DNA from: Clavulina sp. PMI_390
Taxonomy: Eukaryota; Basidiomycota; Agaricomycetes; Cantharellales; Hydnaceae
Assembly: GCA_015039315.1 (NCBI GenBank)
Contig: WIDE01000119.1
Location: 1 to 64,000, forward strand
Reading direction: 5' to 3'
DNA length: 64,000 nucleotides
Position numbers and translations under genes: made by a program
The notes under the pieces: generated by a model
Databases searched by the model: none
What the model saw: only the letters and a program-made list of their open reading frames with translations
Told to the model about the DNA's origin: nothing
In this document: one piece after another, positions 47,250 through 60,163 of the stretch
Layout of the letters: every line of letters begins with the position of its first letter
How positions within the stretch are numbered: the first letter of the stretch is position 1

Positions 47250-50200
47250 ATGCCTCCCAGTGTTTCTGGGACATGGGCGTCGGTGAAGTCATTTCTGCCT
47301 ATGAACAAGTTGGGTGATGATCGTAGTAACAAGGTGCAGAAAACACCGATCGTGGCCATTCCCGCCCCTCGAGGCTCGATGATACCTACCACTCCCCATC
47401 CAAGTTCCCGACTTTCCGCGGGCAAAGCGGGAACGACAGCACAGAACCCGGCCCATAGGGTCACAACAGGTGGGTAAACGAGCGATTGAACAGCAAACCA
47501 TTGGGGAGTACTGACGCCGAGGTCGCCTTCTAGAACCGGCTGTGGTCTCAAAGAGCGCCCTGGCAGATCCTGACTTGGATCTCCTGCCTCATATCAAAGG
47601 GATGTATCGATTGCTGGAGCTATTCTCCGAACAGGGCTCAGGCGGCGTTGTGGACAAGATCATCATCTCTCAAGACTCTGTTGGGCGGCTTGTCGAGCAG
47701 TTCTATCCTGGGGCTTATTCGTCGGTGACCAAGGTGCGGCGTATCTATGTTGAAAGAGAGTTTGTAGTTTTTGATTGCTTTCCAATCGCAGATCGACTTT
47801 TCCGCCCTTGATCAAGTCACCCTAAAGCCAATCGGTCTCTACGGTAGCATCCCTCCTCTTGTTGATTTCATGTTCGAGCTAGGGGTATTTGATGCCAAAG
47901 TGTAAGTGGTATTGAAGCCTGCACCATAGTATATCTTCTGACGAATGATAATAGTAAGGCCCTTCTCTTAGCTCCCCCCAATGAGATGGGTCGCCCCCAG
48001 CCCAGCCTCAAGACTGGAGTATACTTTCTTCCAGATATGGCTGGCCCCAAGTCAAAACATCGGGAAGGTTACATTGTATACTGGCCAGAATACACTACAT
48101 GGGATGACGGTGCCACATCCACTGTAAAACGAAATCGAGTGACGTTCATGAGGTACCGTATTCACTCCTCTGATGGCCGCAACCCTATTCATTCACCTCT
48201 CGCTCAACCCTCTAGGTATCTCACAAAACTGGCCGACCAGATCATAAGTCTCATGTCAAAAGAGCACTCCGACGCTATCATTTGGGACGAGGAGAAAGAA
48301 GAGAATCCGACCAAAAAGAAGGCAGCAGTGACCCATGATCGTCTGTACACATTTGCCATTGAGAAGACGAAAGAACAAGAAGAAAGCGTTACAAAGCATG
48401 ATGGGTTTAGGGTGCGCACAGTTAATTACATTATTTTGTCTCGGCTGATGGGTACTGGTCGCGTCTTAGATCCCAGTTCCAGCCCTTTCAGGAGTTAGCC
48501 CCGCTCCTGAGGAAGCCCATCTTGCACCTCGGGTTGTGGCAGGTGAAACTCGGCAAGCCATCATCGCTGGATTAAACGTTCCTGAACGCGTTGTCGAGCA
48601 CACTTCGCGTCGCCGCGCATCAAAACTTGCGCTGGAGCCAGCTTTCCAGTGCGTACTATATCACATTACTATGGTCTTCTTCTGTCACTGAATTTGCTCT
48701 CGAAGAGAGAAAACTTTGAAGATTCTGCTAGGCGCGGATCTCGATTTTGACGGGATCAACCTCTTGCTAGGGCTTGGCCTGCGTAATCGGCATAGAAAAC
48801 TAGCCGACGCGTGGAAGAACGACTTCGCTGATTTGCAGCAGGCCAAGGAAGTGCAACTCTCGACAGAAAGGCGTCAAGCTCGTGACGCTTTCAACGAAGA
48901 CCTCCCTCGTTTCAGGGCTCATATTCGTGATCAGATGATTGCTAGGCTTGTGACGATGTATCCGTAAGATTGACGCCATGACTCTTGGGTAAGATGTCAG
49001 GCTGCTTACTAGAATTTTGGGTAGCTTTCTGGTCGATAGCTTTCCTAGTGATACGGAGGTTCACACCGCGAAGGGATCACAGACAGAAAACAGTAGGAGT
49101 CTTGTCGCCTTTAGAACGACCGTAACTTGATCCCCTCTTGGCTTTTAGATCAGGGGGCCCATCGGCTCACCCTTCTGTCTGACGAAATCTTTCACCGCAG
49201 CTCGTTCCACGTGATAGGTTTTCTGCCGTATGAAAACATGAAGCAGCGAATGGTTGTTGCATCCGAAGCTCTTCAAGGAAAAAATCCCACTATGGAAGAT
49301 TATGCCGAACTCGACAACGCAGTCGTCACGTCTGTGGGTTATATGGATCTTATGAAAGCCTACTTTGGCTTTGCGCCTGTGGACCCCTCTTTCTCAATGA
49401 TGGGTGCGTTCAGGGGCTCCTGGGGGAGAGGAGCTTTTGATGAGGGCGAGTTCCACGTGCAAAACCTCATGCGAAAGGCGTTGACCCATCCGGACACTTT
49501 GGTCCTCGAGTTGGTGATCAACTCTTGGGCCCAATACCTCCCGCGCTCCTGCAGTGAAATCGTCAATTTGGCGACCAGGGGAGTGCTCGAGAAGCTGGAG
49601 ATACAGAGTAACGCCCTAGCGCATAAGCTAAGTGAGGAACAACTTCGAGACCGAGAGCCTGCATATCGTGTTGCTGTGGAGCGCACCTTCACACCTTTGG
49701 TTACGAGTCGTGTGCAGCAAATGAAAGCCGCAATGAACAAAGCGGAGGAGAATAACGCAACTGGGTGAGTAATTGGCGTTGTGTCTGATTCATCACTAAC
49801 GAAAAAAAATTGAATCTCAGCACTCGCGTCTGGAGGATTCATTCTATAATGTACGCTAGGCAAGGTCCAGCATACGGCGTTAGATCAAAGAGTAAGTAAT
49901 ACGACTATCAGCTAAGTAGGATGGAGACTAAATTTTATCACAGTGTATGAAGTTAAGGAGACCGCAGAAATTCTTGAGCCCACTCATGTCTCGTACACCA
50001 TCTACCCGGTCAACCTTACAGCCGATGACCTTCGAGCCCTGAATACGGATGTCAATCATATTCCCAAGCCCATTGTGCGCCATGCAGCGTTGTGGAAGTT
50101 TTCTATTCCTCTGACATCGTCTCTGCGGTGAGTGTCGAGCATTTCGCTAACTTTCTTTCCTAATTCGGACGCCATCCATGGTAGTTATCTCCAGCTATTC

Positions 50201-53200
50201 GGGAACGGTCGATGTCTGGCCGTTGTTGACGATCTCCTTGAGGGAAGAGTCAATCTGTTTCTTGAGGAGGACACATACTTGCCAGAGGCCATTAGCTCGC
50301 AGAAGAAAAAAAAGCAATTTTCTATATCACGAGTGGGGGAAGACTACTTTTTCTCTGTCAATGAGTCTAAACGCTTGCTTGCACTATATTCCAAGTTGGA
50401 GGTGGGCGCTGGTCTTCGCTACGAGTCAACTGGAGGCCCTACTCATATCGCTTTTAGACTCGACTATACACATATGCGATTGACGAGCACTTCCTGAGCA
50501 TTCAAGGCCGTGGGGATATTGACCTTCGCCGATGGCTCGGAAATGGCCAGAACGACTCTCAAGTGCACTCATTGGTATTCCTGGCGGGCTCTGACGAGCT
50601 TGTAATCACAGATAAGACGGGACATGCAAGGATATTTTCTCTGGTCACAGAACAGTTCAGGTGTGCACTTCCCTCTCGGAAGCGCTATACAGCCGCTCTC
50701 TGACCCAATTTGTAGACCTGCGTCCGTGCGGTTACCTTTTGTCCCTGACGCTACAAGCTCGAACGCGGATGGCTCGTGTGTTTTGTTTTTCAAGATGAAC
50801 GAGAACAACTCCACAACCGTCAGAATATATCACTGTGCATCCTTTGGGACGCGCCAGGAAGGGATTTCATTTACATTCCCTTCTCTCTCTTGGTGTCAAG
50901 CTTCTCTCACTTCATATGGTCCTCGCTCCAACGCATACCTAGTGGCCTGGTCCATGGATCACACTCAACTGATTTCGAGTCGTTTTGACATCAAGACGCG
51001 GGTTAGTGAGGTCTCCATCAAAACGGAAGGTCGTCCTCTCCAGAAGAATAGAGGCCGTGAGACTCATCACAATATTATCTTGGACATCTATCCCGAGATT
51101 TGGACTAAGTTTCCGGTCGCGAGCACTATCAAACGATCGTCACCAGCATCGCGGCGAGAACCGCCACTTCTCCAGTTCGTTACGGAGTCTCCTGAAAAAC
51201 CGTTCAGAGAGTACTTCACGAATGTCATTCGCCAATTCAAGAGAAGTACTCAGAAGCCAACTGGCGGGAGATTGGAAGATCTTCGAGTTGAGGCGGTCAG
51301 CTTCCACGATATCTACAATCTGGGTCTCAACTTCGAGGCTACAAGCTATCCTGCCGGGAAGTGGCTTGTCGAGCTTCTCTGTCTGATACCTATCCATATT
51401 GCCATCACATCAGGGAACCGTTTCATACCTCTAGCTAATGGTGTTGCCAGTGCAGAGTTCGAGCAGTCTTTGCTCGGGCTCGACGTTATGCAAATTGCAA
51501 ACAGGTGTGGATTCTTTTGAGGGTCTTGTATATGAAGCTAAAATAATTGGCCCTTGCGCCTGCTCAGCATCACCCTTGGATGGTATGAAAGCATATTTGC
51601 TTCCTACATGGCGACAAAGGCATGTTTTTTCATGCCATAGCCTCAGAAATCCCGCCAAATACCTATTAATAGTCTTTCTCAATAGCCTGTCAAGGTCATT
51701 TCGTCAATGGGAGAACAATCTGTTGGTAAAAGCTACGCTCTGAACCACTTCGTGGACACCTCCTTCGCTGGTTCAGCTATGCGATGCACCGAAGGCGCTT
51801 GGCTTTCCGTCACTCCGACGGATGATGAGCTCATTGTTGCCCTCGATTTCGAAGGTATGCAGCGCTGTTCGGTTTTGGTGCGGATGTGCTGTTCTTATGT
51901 TGTTTGGCAGGGATTCGCTCGATCGAGCGCAGCGCTCAGGAGGATATGCTCCTTGTAGTCCTCAATGTGGCTATTTCCAATCTGGTACTTTTCCGTAACA
52001 ATTTCGCTCTCTCTCGCGATCTGGCCGGTGTGTTCTTCTAGCACTTGTTTGGCACAATATGGATTGACCTTTTGTACCTGTGGATAGGGCTGTTCACCAG
52101 TTTCCAGTCATCAACTTCTCTCATCAACCCGGAACAGAATGCGAACCTCTTCCAGAGCACCCTTTGCATCATCATCAAAGATGTCACTGACGGCGATGCT
52201 GACGAGATTGTTGGAGAGTGCGCCAACACCTATTTGTCTGCTGTTACTCCTTTTTAACCTCCTTCCCGGCAGATTCTTCGGTAAATTCCAACAAATTGTT
52301 GCTGAAGAGCAAGAAGGCAACTTCATCTCTAAACTTCACCGCGGAAGACTGAATATACTCCCATGGCCCGTGATCCAATCCAAAGAGTTTTATGGCTTGA
52401 TGACTACGCTGAAAGCCCGTCTTGACAGCCAACCACCCACTCATGGGAATGCCTCAATGTTTTTGCAGACGCTGAAAGCTTTAATGGCGAAGCTGAAAGC
52501 GAGTGACTGGGGAGCGCTCGATCGTGAGTGACGCTTGCTGCCTTGTCCAAATCACTGCACCGACGATCATTCACACACCATAGAGAACTTGGCGTCATAT
52601 CGCGCCCAGACTTTACAAAATGCACTCGCAAATGCCTTGATATACGGTGTTACTGAACTAGACTCTATGAATAATCAACTCAAGGCATGTGATACACGAT
52701 CTTCTGATATTCAATTCACTTATTTGTCCTGCACCAGAATCTTGACACAGATACGGTCATCGAGCACGAAACTAACGGCTCAGAATTCTGGCTTAGCATT
52801 GACGATGAGGTCAATCCTTATGCCCGCCGCGACAAACTAATCAAGCTACGAGGCTCGTGGTCAACAGATCTTGAACGACAACATGCGCCTGAACAGGACT
52901 ATATTCTATCCCTGACGGAACATCTTCGACGGCTCGCAGATGCCCGAGTGCGCCATGTACGCTTGTGGATCGAATCTAATGTAAACCGTTTCTCCTCTGA
53001 AAATGCGGAAATACGGAGTCTACAACGACGCTTTGAGGCACTTTCCCGCGAGCTTACTAGTGGTGTCGAGATATGTGGATTGAAATGCGCATCCTGCGGT
53101 TTATTGTGCGTGGAGGGGAAGCGACATGGTGAGCAGCAACATCTGTTGAATCGCGCTTGATGTAACCATGTTATGTTTCAGAGGGAGACCACGATTGCGG

Positions 53201-55836
53201 GACCACTCATCGGTGCATCCATCAGTGTTCAATGAACGACGTTTCTGGTTGTGGCTTTCATGCAGGTCACGCTGGAAACCACATGTGAGTCCACCTGAGC
53301 CCGGGTATCATTACAACGTCTAATTAATACAATTTCTAGCTGTGATGTTAAGCTGCACCTTTGTGGTGTTCCTTGCTCCCTTAGCGACAAACAAGGGTGT
53401 CAGGGTTCCTGCACGAAGGTACAAACAACATAAGTTACGTATAGATGCTCCTAACACTCCCATTGGTTTAGGCCGCTCAACATGAAGATGGGGAGCACAT
53501 GTGTAACGCTGAACTCCATGCCTGTGGGGAGCCTTGCCATCTCAATGTGGTCGAACAAGATGGCGGCCCGTTGTGTAAACTTCCTTGCGTGATCGACTGG
53601 TGAGCTTGAGCAGATGGCTGAAGCCCACAGAAACTAACGCCTCATATTTGATACTAGCCGAAAAGAACATAAGAAGCATACCTGTGAGAACCGGTCGGTA
53701 CCTCAGACGCACTCACTGTTTGATGTCGATTCTAAACCATCTTGATAGGCTCACATGCCCAGTCAAATGCCAGTTGTGTCCACATATTTGCTCGACTGCC
53801 GATCACGGCCATGCTCTTCAGAACGGGGCCGTCCACTTGTGCGGGTGAGTGGTTCCTTCCCCAAGCTCTACTAGTTTGAGCAGTTGTGACATACTATTCC
53901 CAATGAATCAGGCAAGAACATCCCTGCAAAGAGCTTTGTGCCTCGCCAGGGATTTGCGAGGTGGCCGTTGAACCCAAGTCTGTGGAATCAATGTTCGTGG
54001 GCAAATTTGAACGGTTCCAGTTCACCAAGGTATCCATAAGTGCCCTTTAATCGGTATTGGGTATCTAAAACACATTTTTAGTTCACCCAAGTTGCGAACC
54101 GCCTTCCTTGCATTCAACGTATCCCGAAAAACAAGTTACGTCACGAGGGAGCCCACACTCACTCGCTCAAACCTGATACCTCCCACTTCTGTGAAACACG
54201 TTGCCCTTATTGCGACTATTTCTGCACTTCTCCTTTCGGTCACGCCCAAGCCATACATTCGACGAGCCATGGCTCCATGGAGCAGACAGTTTGGTCGATT
54301 GACGGCGACGAAGACGCTGTTCGAGAAATTGAAGGCAGGAAGTTCACCAGCGGCGATTCTGGTGCTCCGATGCTGTGCTCAATGGTCTGCAAGCAATTGG
54401 GCCGTCATGCTCACATTGCCTATTGTCGATCATCAAATCCTCGTGCTTGTTCAGATCGTGAGGTCCAGCACATTGCAAAGCGTATGGCACCAGAGCCACA
54501 CCGTCCGAAGGATTGGATTACACACAAATTACATTGGGCAAGAGCAGGTAAATGGCCCCGTAAAACTGCTCAAGACAGGCTACCTATCTGAAACTCGTGT
54601 TTATTCTGCAGGGTTTGAGGACCCGTATCCTGTGGGTGACCAAGCCGACTTTGCGAAATGTGACTCGCAGTGTGTAGGCGAGGAGCACCAGGCGCTGGAT
54701 GCCACTACTCCAGCAAATCCCTCGTATTGCACCCTTCCGATCTTCCATGCGCCCGTGGCGGCAGCAACTCGAGCCGTTGGGTATATTTCTGGAGATGGTC
54801 ACGTATTTGAGTGCAAAAATCCGGCTATCCCCAAGTCCATGTTCCATGTGTGCGTATTTAATCTGTTACAATAGCGAGTTCATGTTAACGAACCTTCCAC
54901 GATAGTATCTTCATAGTGGATCGCTCTGGGTCCATGTCAGATACTCATTGCCGCCCTCTCGATGGAACTCCAGTCACATCTCGCGTTAAGGCGGTGAACG
55001 ATAACTGCTACGGGGCAGTTTTGACTGCAATATATGGATTCTGGCATGCTCGTGAGACGGAGGCAGCGCACCGCGGGCATACTCGCCGCGATGCGTACTC
55101 AATCATCCTTGAAGGAGATGCACCAGAGGTATGAATATACTTTTCGGGAGATGGAATACAATAGGTCATCTAACATCCGCGATAGACTGTCGTGGAAAAT
55201 GACTTCGATCAGTCTGCAGATGCTCTACTCGAGAAAATCCTTGATGTTAGTCTATGGCACGGTAATGATTTCGCTGCCTCGATCCAGGAAGCCCAACGAT
55301 TGATGGTGGAATATTGGAGCACGGAAAGGTAAAGTAGTGTAGAGAATGATCTATGCCCTTCTAATCGTCACTTTCCAGAATTCCTGTCGTCATCTTTTTG
55401 TCAGATGGCATCTGGAGTATGCCTGACGATGAGATGCATCAACTCAGCAAGAAAGCTGCCCAACTCGGGTAAGTATCACCATTCGTCCTAGGTTGATGAA
55501 CGACATCGAGCTCAACGGAATGGATTTATAGCATGCCGCTTGTCTTCCACTCTGTATTCTTTGGCAGCCAGGACAGCAGTCCTTCCGTGTTGGCGCAGAT
55601 GGCCGACATAGCTCGATCGGAATACACTACCGCTATGCGATCTCATCGTGACCTTGAACCGGCATCCAAGGCCTGTACTTATACAAATGCTATCGATACG
55701 GTGCGTTCACCACGCGTAGAGTTTCTCAACCTTTATGAGGCTGATTTCCATGCTCCCTCAGATTCAACTTTCCCAGACTTTCCTTGGTATTGCGGAATCG
55801 ATGAGGCAAACTCGATCTTCCCTCATCCGTTCCTAG
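47250..55836 (+). CDS. Giant GBP-like GTPase with Cys-rich repeats and vWA domain, copy C
   Basis: This is the best-resolved member of the family, about 2,300 residues. It starts at ATG 47250 (MPPSVSGTWASVKSFLPMN) and no frame break was found. The N-terminal module (residues 75-480) contains LLPHIKGMYRLLELFSEQGS. A helical and mixed region follows to about 1,200. The G domain starts near residue 1,230 with GEQSVGKS (51710-51733), then CTEGAWLSVTPTDDELIVAL, DFEG, and IIIKD in the G4 position. Cys/His repeats span about residues 1,590-1,980 (examples CNAELHACGEPCHLN and CPVKCQLCPHICSTADHGH). The vWA domain covers the last 240 residues: IFIVDRSGSM near 54919, FLSDG near 55400, ending SMRQTRSSLIRS. 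Most introns are 50-70 nt. One, 51620-51685, is GC-AG where copy A has GT. It is closer to A than B is. Expected to be soluble; the job is unknown. Confidence 0.88.
51620..51685 (+). other. GC-AG intron in giant GTPase copy C
   Basis: The exon ends GCG ACA AAG before gcatgt and resumes at CCT GTC AAG GTC just upstream of the P-loop. Copy A has gtatgt at the homologous site, so a T-to-C donor change is inferred. Confidence 0.7.
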
Positions 55837-56292
55837 TTACCCGCAGCATCCCATGTACTGACTGCTATGCTCTTTTCTTGTTGTATGATTTACGTGGTTC
55901 TGGAGTTTCCGCTTTGAGCGCCGTCACAAGCTTTGGAGCCGACCCATGTATTATTGTTGCTAGGGTCCTTTGTAAGAGAATGTACATTACTGTAGCAGTT
56001 CCATATTCTGTTTCCACTGGTTAGGTGGTCGTGTGCAGCAGCATGGCTCAGATGCGTCACGACAGTCACAAGAACTTCAGTCGGGGCTCGACTAACGACG
56101 ATCACCTCGTCAAGTTTGTTGCCATCAACTCAGAAACATCCATCTTTCTTTGGAACATTTTCTCTCCCCTCCCCCTCTAATCTTTAATTACGCTTCTTGG
56201 TCCTCAACTATTGTGCATCGCCTCCCCACCGCCCACAGTGAACTCAAAAGGCTGATCCCCACAAAGTTGTGAACGTTCCTTGAAATCCGATA
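55837..56292. other. 3' flank of copy C and upstream region of tRNase Z
   Basis: About 455 bp with no supported coding region lie between two same-strand genes. CT-rich sequence near 56159-56185 precedes the tRNase Z start. Confidence 0.4.
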
Positions 56293-57950
56293 ATGCCGAA
56301 GAGCATCAGTGTAACGTTCTTAGGCACCTCTTCGGGGGGTGGTCCTAGCTCTTCTAGAGCGTGTTCGTCACTTGCGATCTCGCTGGACAGTGAAATCTGG
56401 CGTATGTACGGAGCAACCCTTGCACCCACTGCGCCCCCAACACCACCGGATACTCACCTACAGATTCTCGATTCTATACAGTTATAGACTGTGCGGAAGG
56501 CACTCAGGTACAGCTAGCGAAAGCTGGTCTTAAACACACCAGGATAACGAAAATATTCGTGTCTCATCTCCATGGTAAGCACTGGCGCCACTCCTCGACT
56601 TTGACATCACTGGAATTCGTTTGACTGGTTACTCCTGCTGCCCATAGGCGACCATGTGCTTGGGATAGTCCCTCTAATGTGCACGATGATGTATGGCTTC
56701 TCCCCAACCGCTGTGAGTTTCCGTACCTCTGCACTCGAAGCCACTCACCCCTGACTCGTCTTCTGTCATCTCAGCGTCGAGTGGACCTATTCGGGCCGAG
56801 TGGTCTTAGACAACTAATAAGAACTACTTTGACTATTACCCAAGCTAATTTGATGGGACGCTTCGCCATACACGAACTGTTGCACCTAGGAGAGAACCCT
56901 TCCTGCTCCACAGAACCTCGGTACCTCCATCCTAATGAGCTTCCAGGGATGGATATTCATTGTGATGCTGACGGTCAATGGAAGGCAATAGACCCCACCA
57001 GCACACTCGTACGGATTGATGCTGGGCCCATCCTTCATCGAGGTTAGCAGGGATTCCCCAACAGAGTTGGTTTGCCCAAATTTGTCGCTCATATCCATTT
57101 TGTGCACAGTACCTTGCATAGGATATGTTTTCACAGAACCCCCACGCCCCGAGCCCTATACTCAAGAATTCTTCGAGCAACTCGACCGCAACGGACCCGC
57201 CCTGCTGGCCCAAGGGATCCGCAACCCTCGTGCACTTCTAGCACGCTTCCGCTCCGACGGCTCAGGGTCGCGAGAACCTATTTTACTCCCAGACGGGACC
57301 CTTCTCCAGCCTCCTGTGCTCTCGATCCCCGGGCGGAAGCTCGTCATGCTAGGAGACACGTCTGATCCAAGCGGTGTGGTGAGTCTTGCAATGGACGCGA
57401 GCCTGCTTGTACACGAGGCAACAAACGCATATGTCGACTCGATGGGAGACGTGACCACGGACGAGGACGAGAGGCTCGAAATCAGGGACAAAGCCATCTC
57501 CAGAGGCCATAGCACAGCAGACATGGCTGGCACATTTGCGAGGTCAATTCATGCAAGGAGGTTGTACCTGAACCATTTCAGTACGAAGTGAGTGCTCCCC
57601 TCTAGTTTCCTACTTCTCTCGAGGATCTGTCTAACCTTCCCCTACTCGCCCACAGGTATCCTGCCCCCTGGCCCAAGACTCCAGCTTCCCCAACGTCGGG
57701 GAAAAACGGATTCACGAACGGCAACACGAACGGTAACAGCAGCAACACTAACGGTAACAGCAACGGTAACGGGAGTACCATCAACGGTACGGGCAAACCA
57801 CTGTCGCCCGCGCAACGAGCCATGACAGCGATCGAAGACGAAGCGACTCTAGCATGGAACCCTCCTTCGGGGGTTCGGGCCATGGCGGCGTACGATTTCA
57901 TGACGGTCGATATCCCGTCGCACGAAGTCGTTGACGGGGTAGCTCTTTAG
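56293..57950 (+). CDS. Ribonuclease Z (tRNase Z, short ELAC1-like form)
   Basis: tRNase Z cuts the 3' trailer from precursor tRNA using a two-zinc metallo-beta-lactamase fold. From ATG 56293 it reads MPKSISVTFLGTSSGGGPSS, then after an intron VDCAEGTQVQLAKAGLKHTR. The key motif is HLHGDHVLG, split by an intron after HLH. Other conserved points are LFGPSGLRQLIR, GRKLVMLGDTSDPS, LLVHEATN, GHSTADMAGTFA and LYLNHFSTKY, each carrying a zinc-binding His or Asp. The protein is of the short class. A Gly/Asn-rich insert (NGNTNGNSSNTNGNSNGNG) separates the catalytic part from a C-terminal helix region, and the protein stops at 57950. The insert looks like slippage-derived low-complexity sequence. Localisation was not determined. 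Confidence 0.9.
57719..57795 (+). repeat. AAC/GGT-rich low-complexity tract inside tRNase Z
   Basis: Imperfect repeats of ggtaacagcaac and related words encode an Asn/Gly/Ser run. The frame is kept. It lies near the C terminus, past the last catalytic motif. Confidence 0.75.
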
Positions 57951-58539
57951 ACTGAATGGGATCCTCGTGTTACTTAATACAATTAGACTAGTCATCTATA
58001 CATGCGCCGCTACGATCTTAATCTACCTGTTGGGCACAGTACACATGTTCGTTTACATATTTACTTGGGATGAATAGATTTTTACGTATCTTTCAGTCTT
58101 GTAGGACAAATAGGATCGACCATCTGCAGGTAAAGCTCAGGGAAAGCAAGAAACCAGTTGATATAATCAAGCGAGTGTAATATGTATAAGATGTAGGTGT
58201 ATACGTCTATGGCTGGGCTGGATCGATAAAGGAGATACGCTAGAGGTGACACACAAAAGACAACGAGGACGAGATGAGAGACGAGGCGAGCAAGACCAGC
58301 ATGAAGACCACAAGAACGTGAAAACAAAAAAGCGCGGAGGGTGAAAATGGGGGAGGGCGAAGAAAGTCAAGTGGACCCAAAGAGATGAGGGGACTGGTCA
58401 AAGATAGGGCAGGGGTGGGGGTGAAAAGTTGCCTTGCGAATGTGTATGAAATAGGCAAGCATGTCGACGTAGGGAGTATCGGAAGAGCTAGTATGATTGT
58501 AGAGATAGGCGAAACGAAGGCACAGGAACCATGAATCGT
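57951..58539. terminator. Convergent 3' ends of tRNase Z and the TPT-family gene
   Basis: The two genes face each other across about 590 bp with no supported coding region. Both 3' untranslated regions are expected here. Confidence 0.4.
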
Positions 58540-60163
58540 CTACTTCTTGTTCCCAGATGTCTTGAACACAACCAGCCCTACGAGAGCAACAGAGTACCCT
58601 ACAAGAACGCAAGGTCAGAGCCGCCACCAGAGTAAACGAGGCCGGAGAGAACGCACCGAAGATCTGGATAGGCATGATTGCCTTCCCGAATAGAATCACG
58701 GAGCCCGTGATGAGAAGAATGTCCTAAAGTGATAGGGGAACACATGGGCGTCAGTATGACATATTCAAGCATGCAGCCACCAAAACGAATTGCGGCTGGT
58801 ATGAAAACGCCAAAAAGTGGGTGGCATGCGTACCTTGAGGACACCTGCGAGGGTCAAGATCAGCCCACTCCCTACGCCGATCAGGAACACAGCTGCGATG
58901 TTGAGGAGGAAAGCAACGCTTGCGTTCGAGAGGAGGATAAGCGGGTTGAGGTTGGCGAGAGCATAGAAAGGCTCAAGACCCTCAGTGAAGGGTAGCACAA
59001 GCAGGTTAATCGCAGCGCAGACCTGATTGAAGGAAAAGACAAGCCGAGTCAGCCGGAGGTTGTAATGAACACACCGAGGCAGCGGTGGCGGCGGCGGGCG
59101 TGTGACAGAGATAAGAAAAAGACGCTAGTACTCACCGGAGCGTAGTAATGCATAGAGACAAGGGGATCCATCTTCATGCCCTTGAGGAGGACCTCGATCA
59201 TGACGAGTCTCGAGGCTTCAAACTAACGTGAGACGAGGTGAAATACGACGGATGAAACGTGGATACAAAATCAGCTCCGGAATCAGGTCCCCGACAATCG
59301 TGAGAGAAGACGTACAAGCACAGAGCTGGCCTGGATAATAAAGCCGGTCATGCTGAAATCCATCTCGCCGTACGAGGCCAGGGAGACACCAAATGAAATC
59401 ATGAACACGATGGCGATGAGTCTCTTGTTGGGGTCTTGGATACGCGCAGCAAAGGAGACGAGGAGAATGGCGACGGGGACGAATGCCTGTATAGCACACA
59501 AGCAACGAGGGTTAGCGATGCACGTTTCTAGCCAAACTGCAAAAATGAGTTGCTGACCTTGAGCATCTGAATGAATGGGACGGAAAGATAAAGGTAGGCT
59601 TTGTTGCCCAAAATCAGACTGCCGCTGAACAGGAAGCCGATGGGCAGAATGGATCGGAGGAAGACATCCTTTGTGATATTGACGTCCTTTGTGCCGTCCA
59701 GGAGGTTGGTTGTGCGTTGGAGAACGCGAGTGCCAATCGACTAGGGAGGGGGAAATTCACGTAAGTACTCGGAGCGCCCATGCCTCGCTTTGAAATTATC
59801 ACGTACAGCAAAGATCAAGTGCCAAGTTACGGTGAAGACAGGGTAAGGGAAGTCGAGGGTGTTGTACAGATAGTTGTTGTAGAGGATGACCGTCGCACTG
59901 AGTGCCATCCAGATGGGAATGATCATTGCTGCTGACAGCTTTGGCTTCTGCGGTGGGGTCCGCGCTGAGGTCGCGGGGTTGGGGAGCGCCTGGTCGTCGA
60001 GCTCGACCTGGTCGGCCTTCTCATCGTTTGATACGAGGGGGATGCTGACGTCCTTCTCTTGTGCGTCGGCGGGCATGTCTGCTAAATCAGAATATTTCGA
60101 AGAAAGAAACGGAAAGCTGGTAGCGGACGCCGGTGGGGAAGTCCTGGTGAGACGGTGAGACAT
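58540..60163 (-). CDS. Triose-phosphate-transporter (TPT) family membrane protein
   Basis: The protein belongs to the drug/metabolite transporter superfamily, TPT branch, which in fungi mostly works in the Golgi or ER on sugar nucleotides or related substrates; which substrate cannot be told. A hydrophilic N terminus precedes IIPIWMALSATVILYNNYLY, followed by DFPYPVFTVTWHLIFA, two signatures of this family. Further helices include KAYLYLSVPFIQMLKAFVPV, MISFGVSLASYGEMDFSMTG, VSMHYYAPVCAAINLLVLPF, and the end SVALVGLVVFKTSGNKK. The KxxGNKK end may be an ER-retrieval-like dilysine, although the second lysine is the last residue. The start may be 60163 or the internal ATG at 60076; a CT tract and CAG just before the second could be a splice acceptor. 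Introns are about 60-80 nt. Confidence 0.82.
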
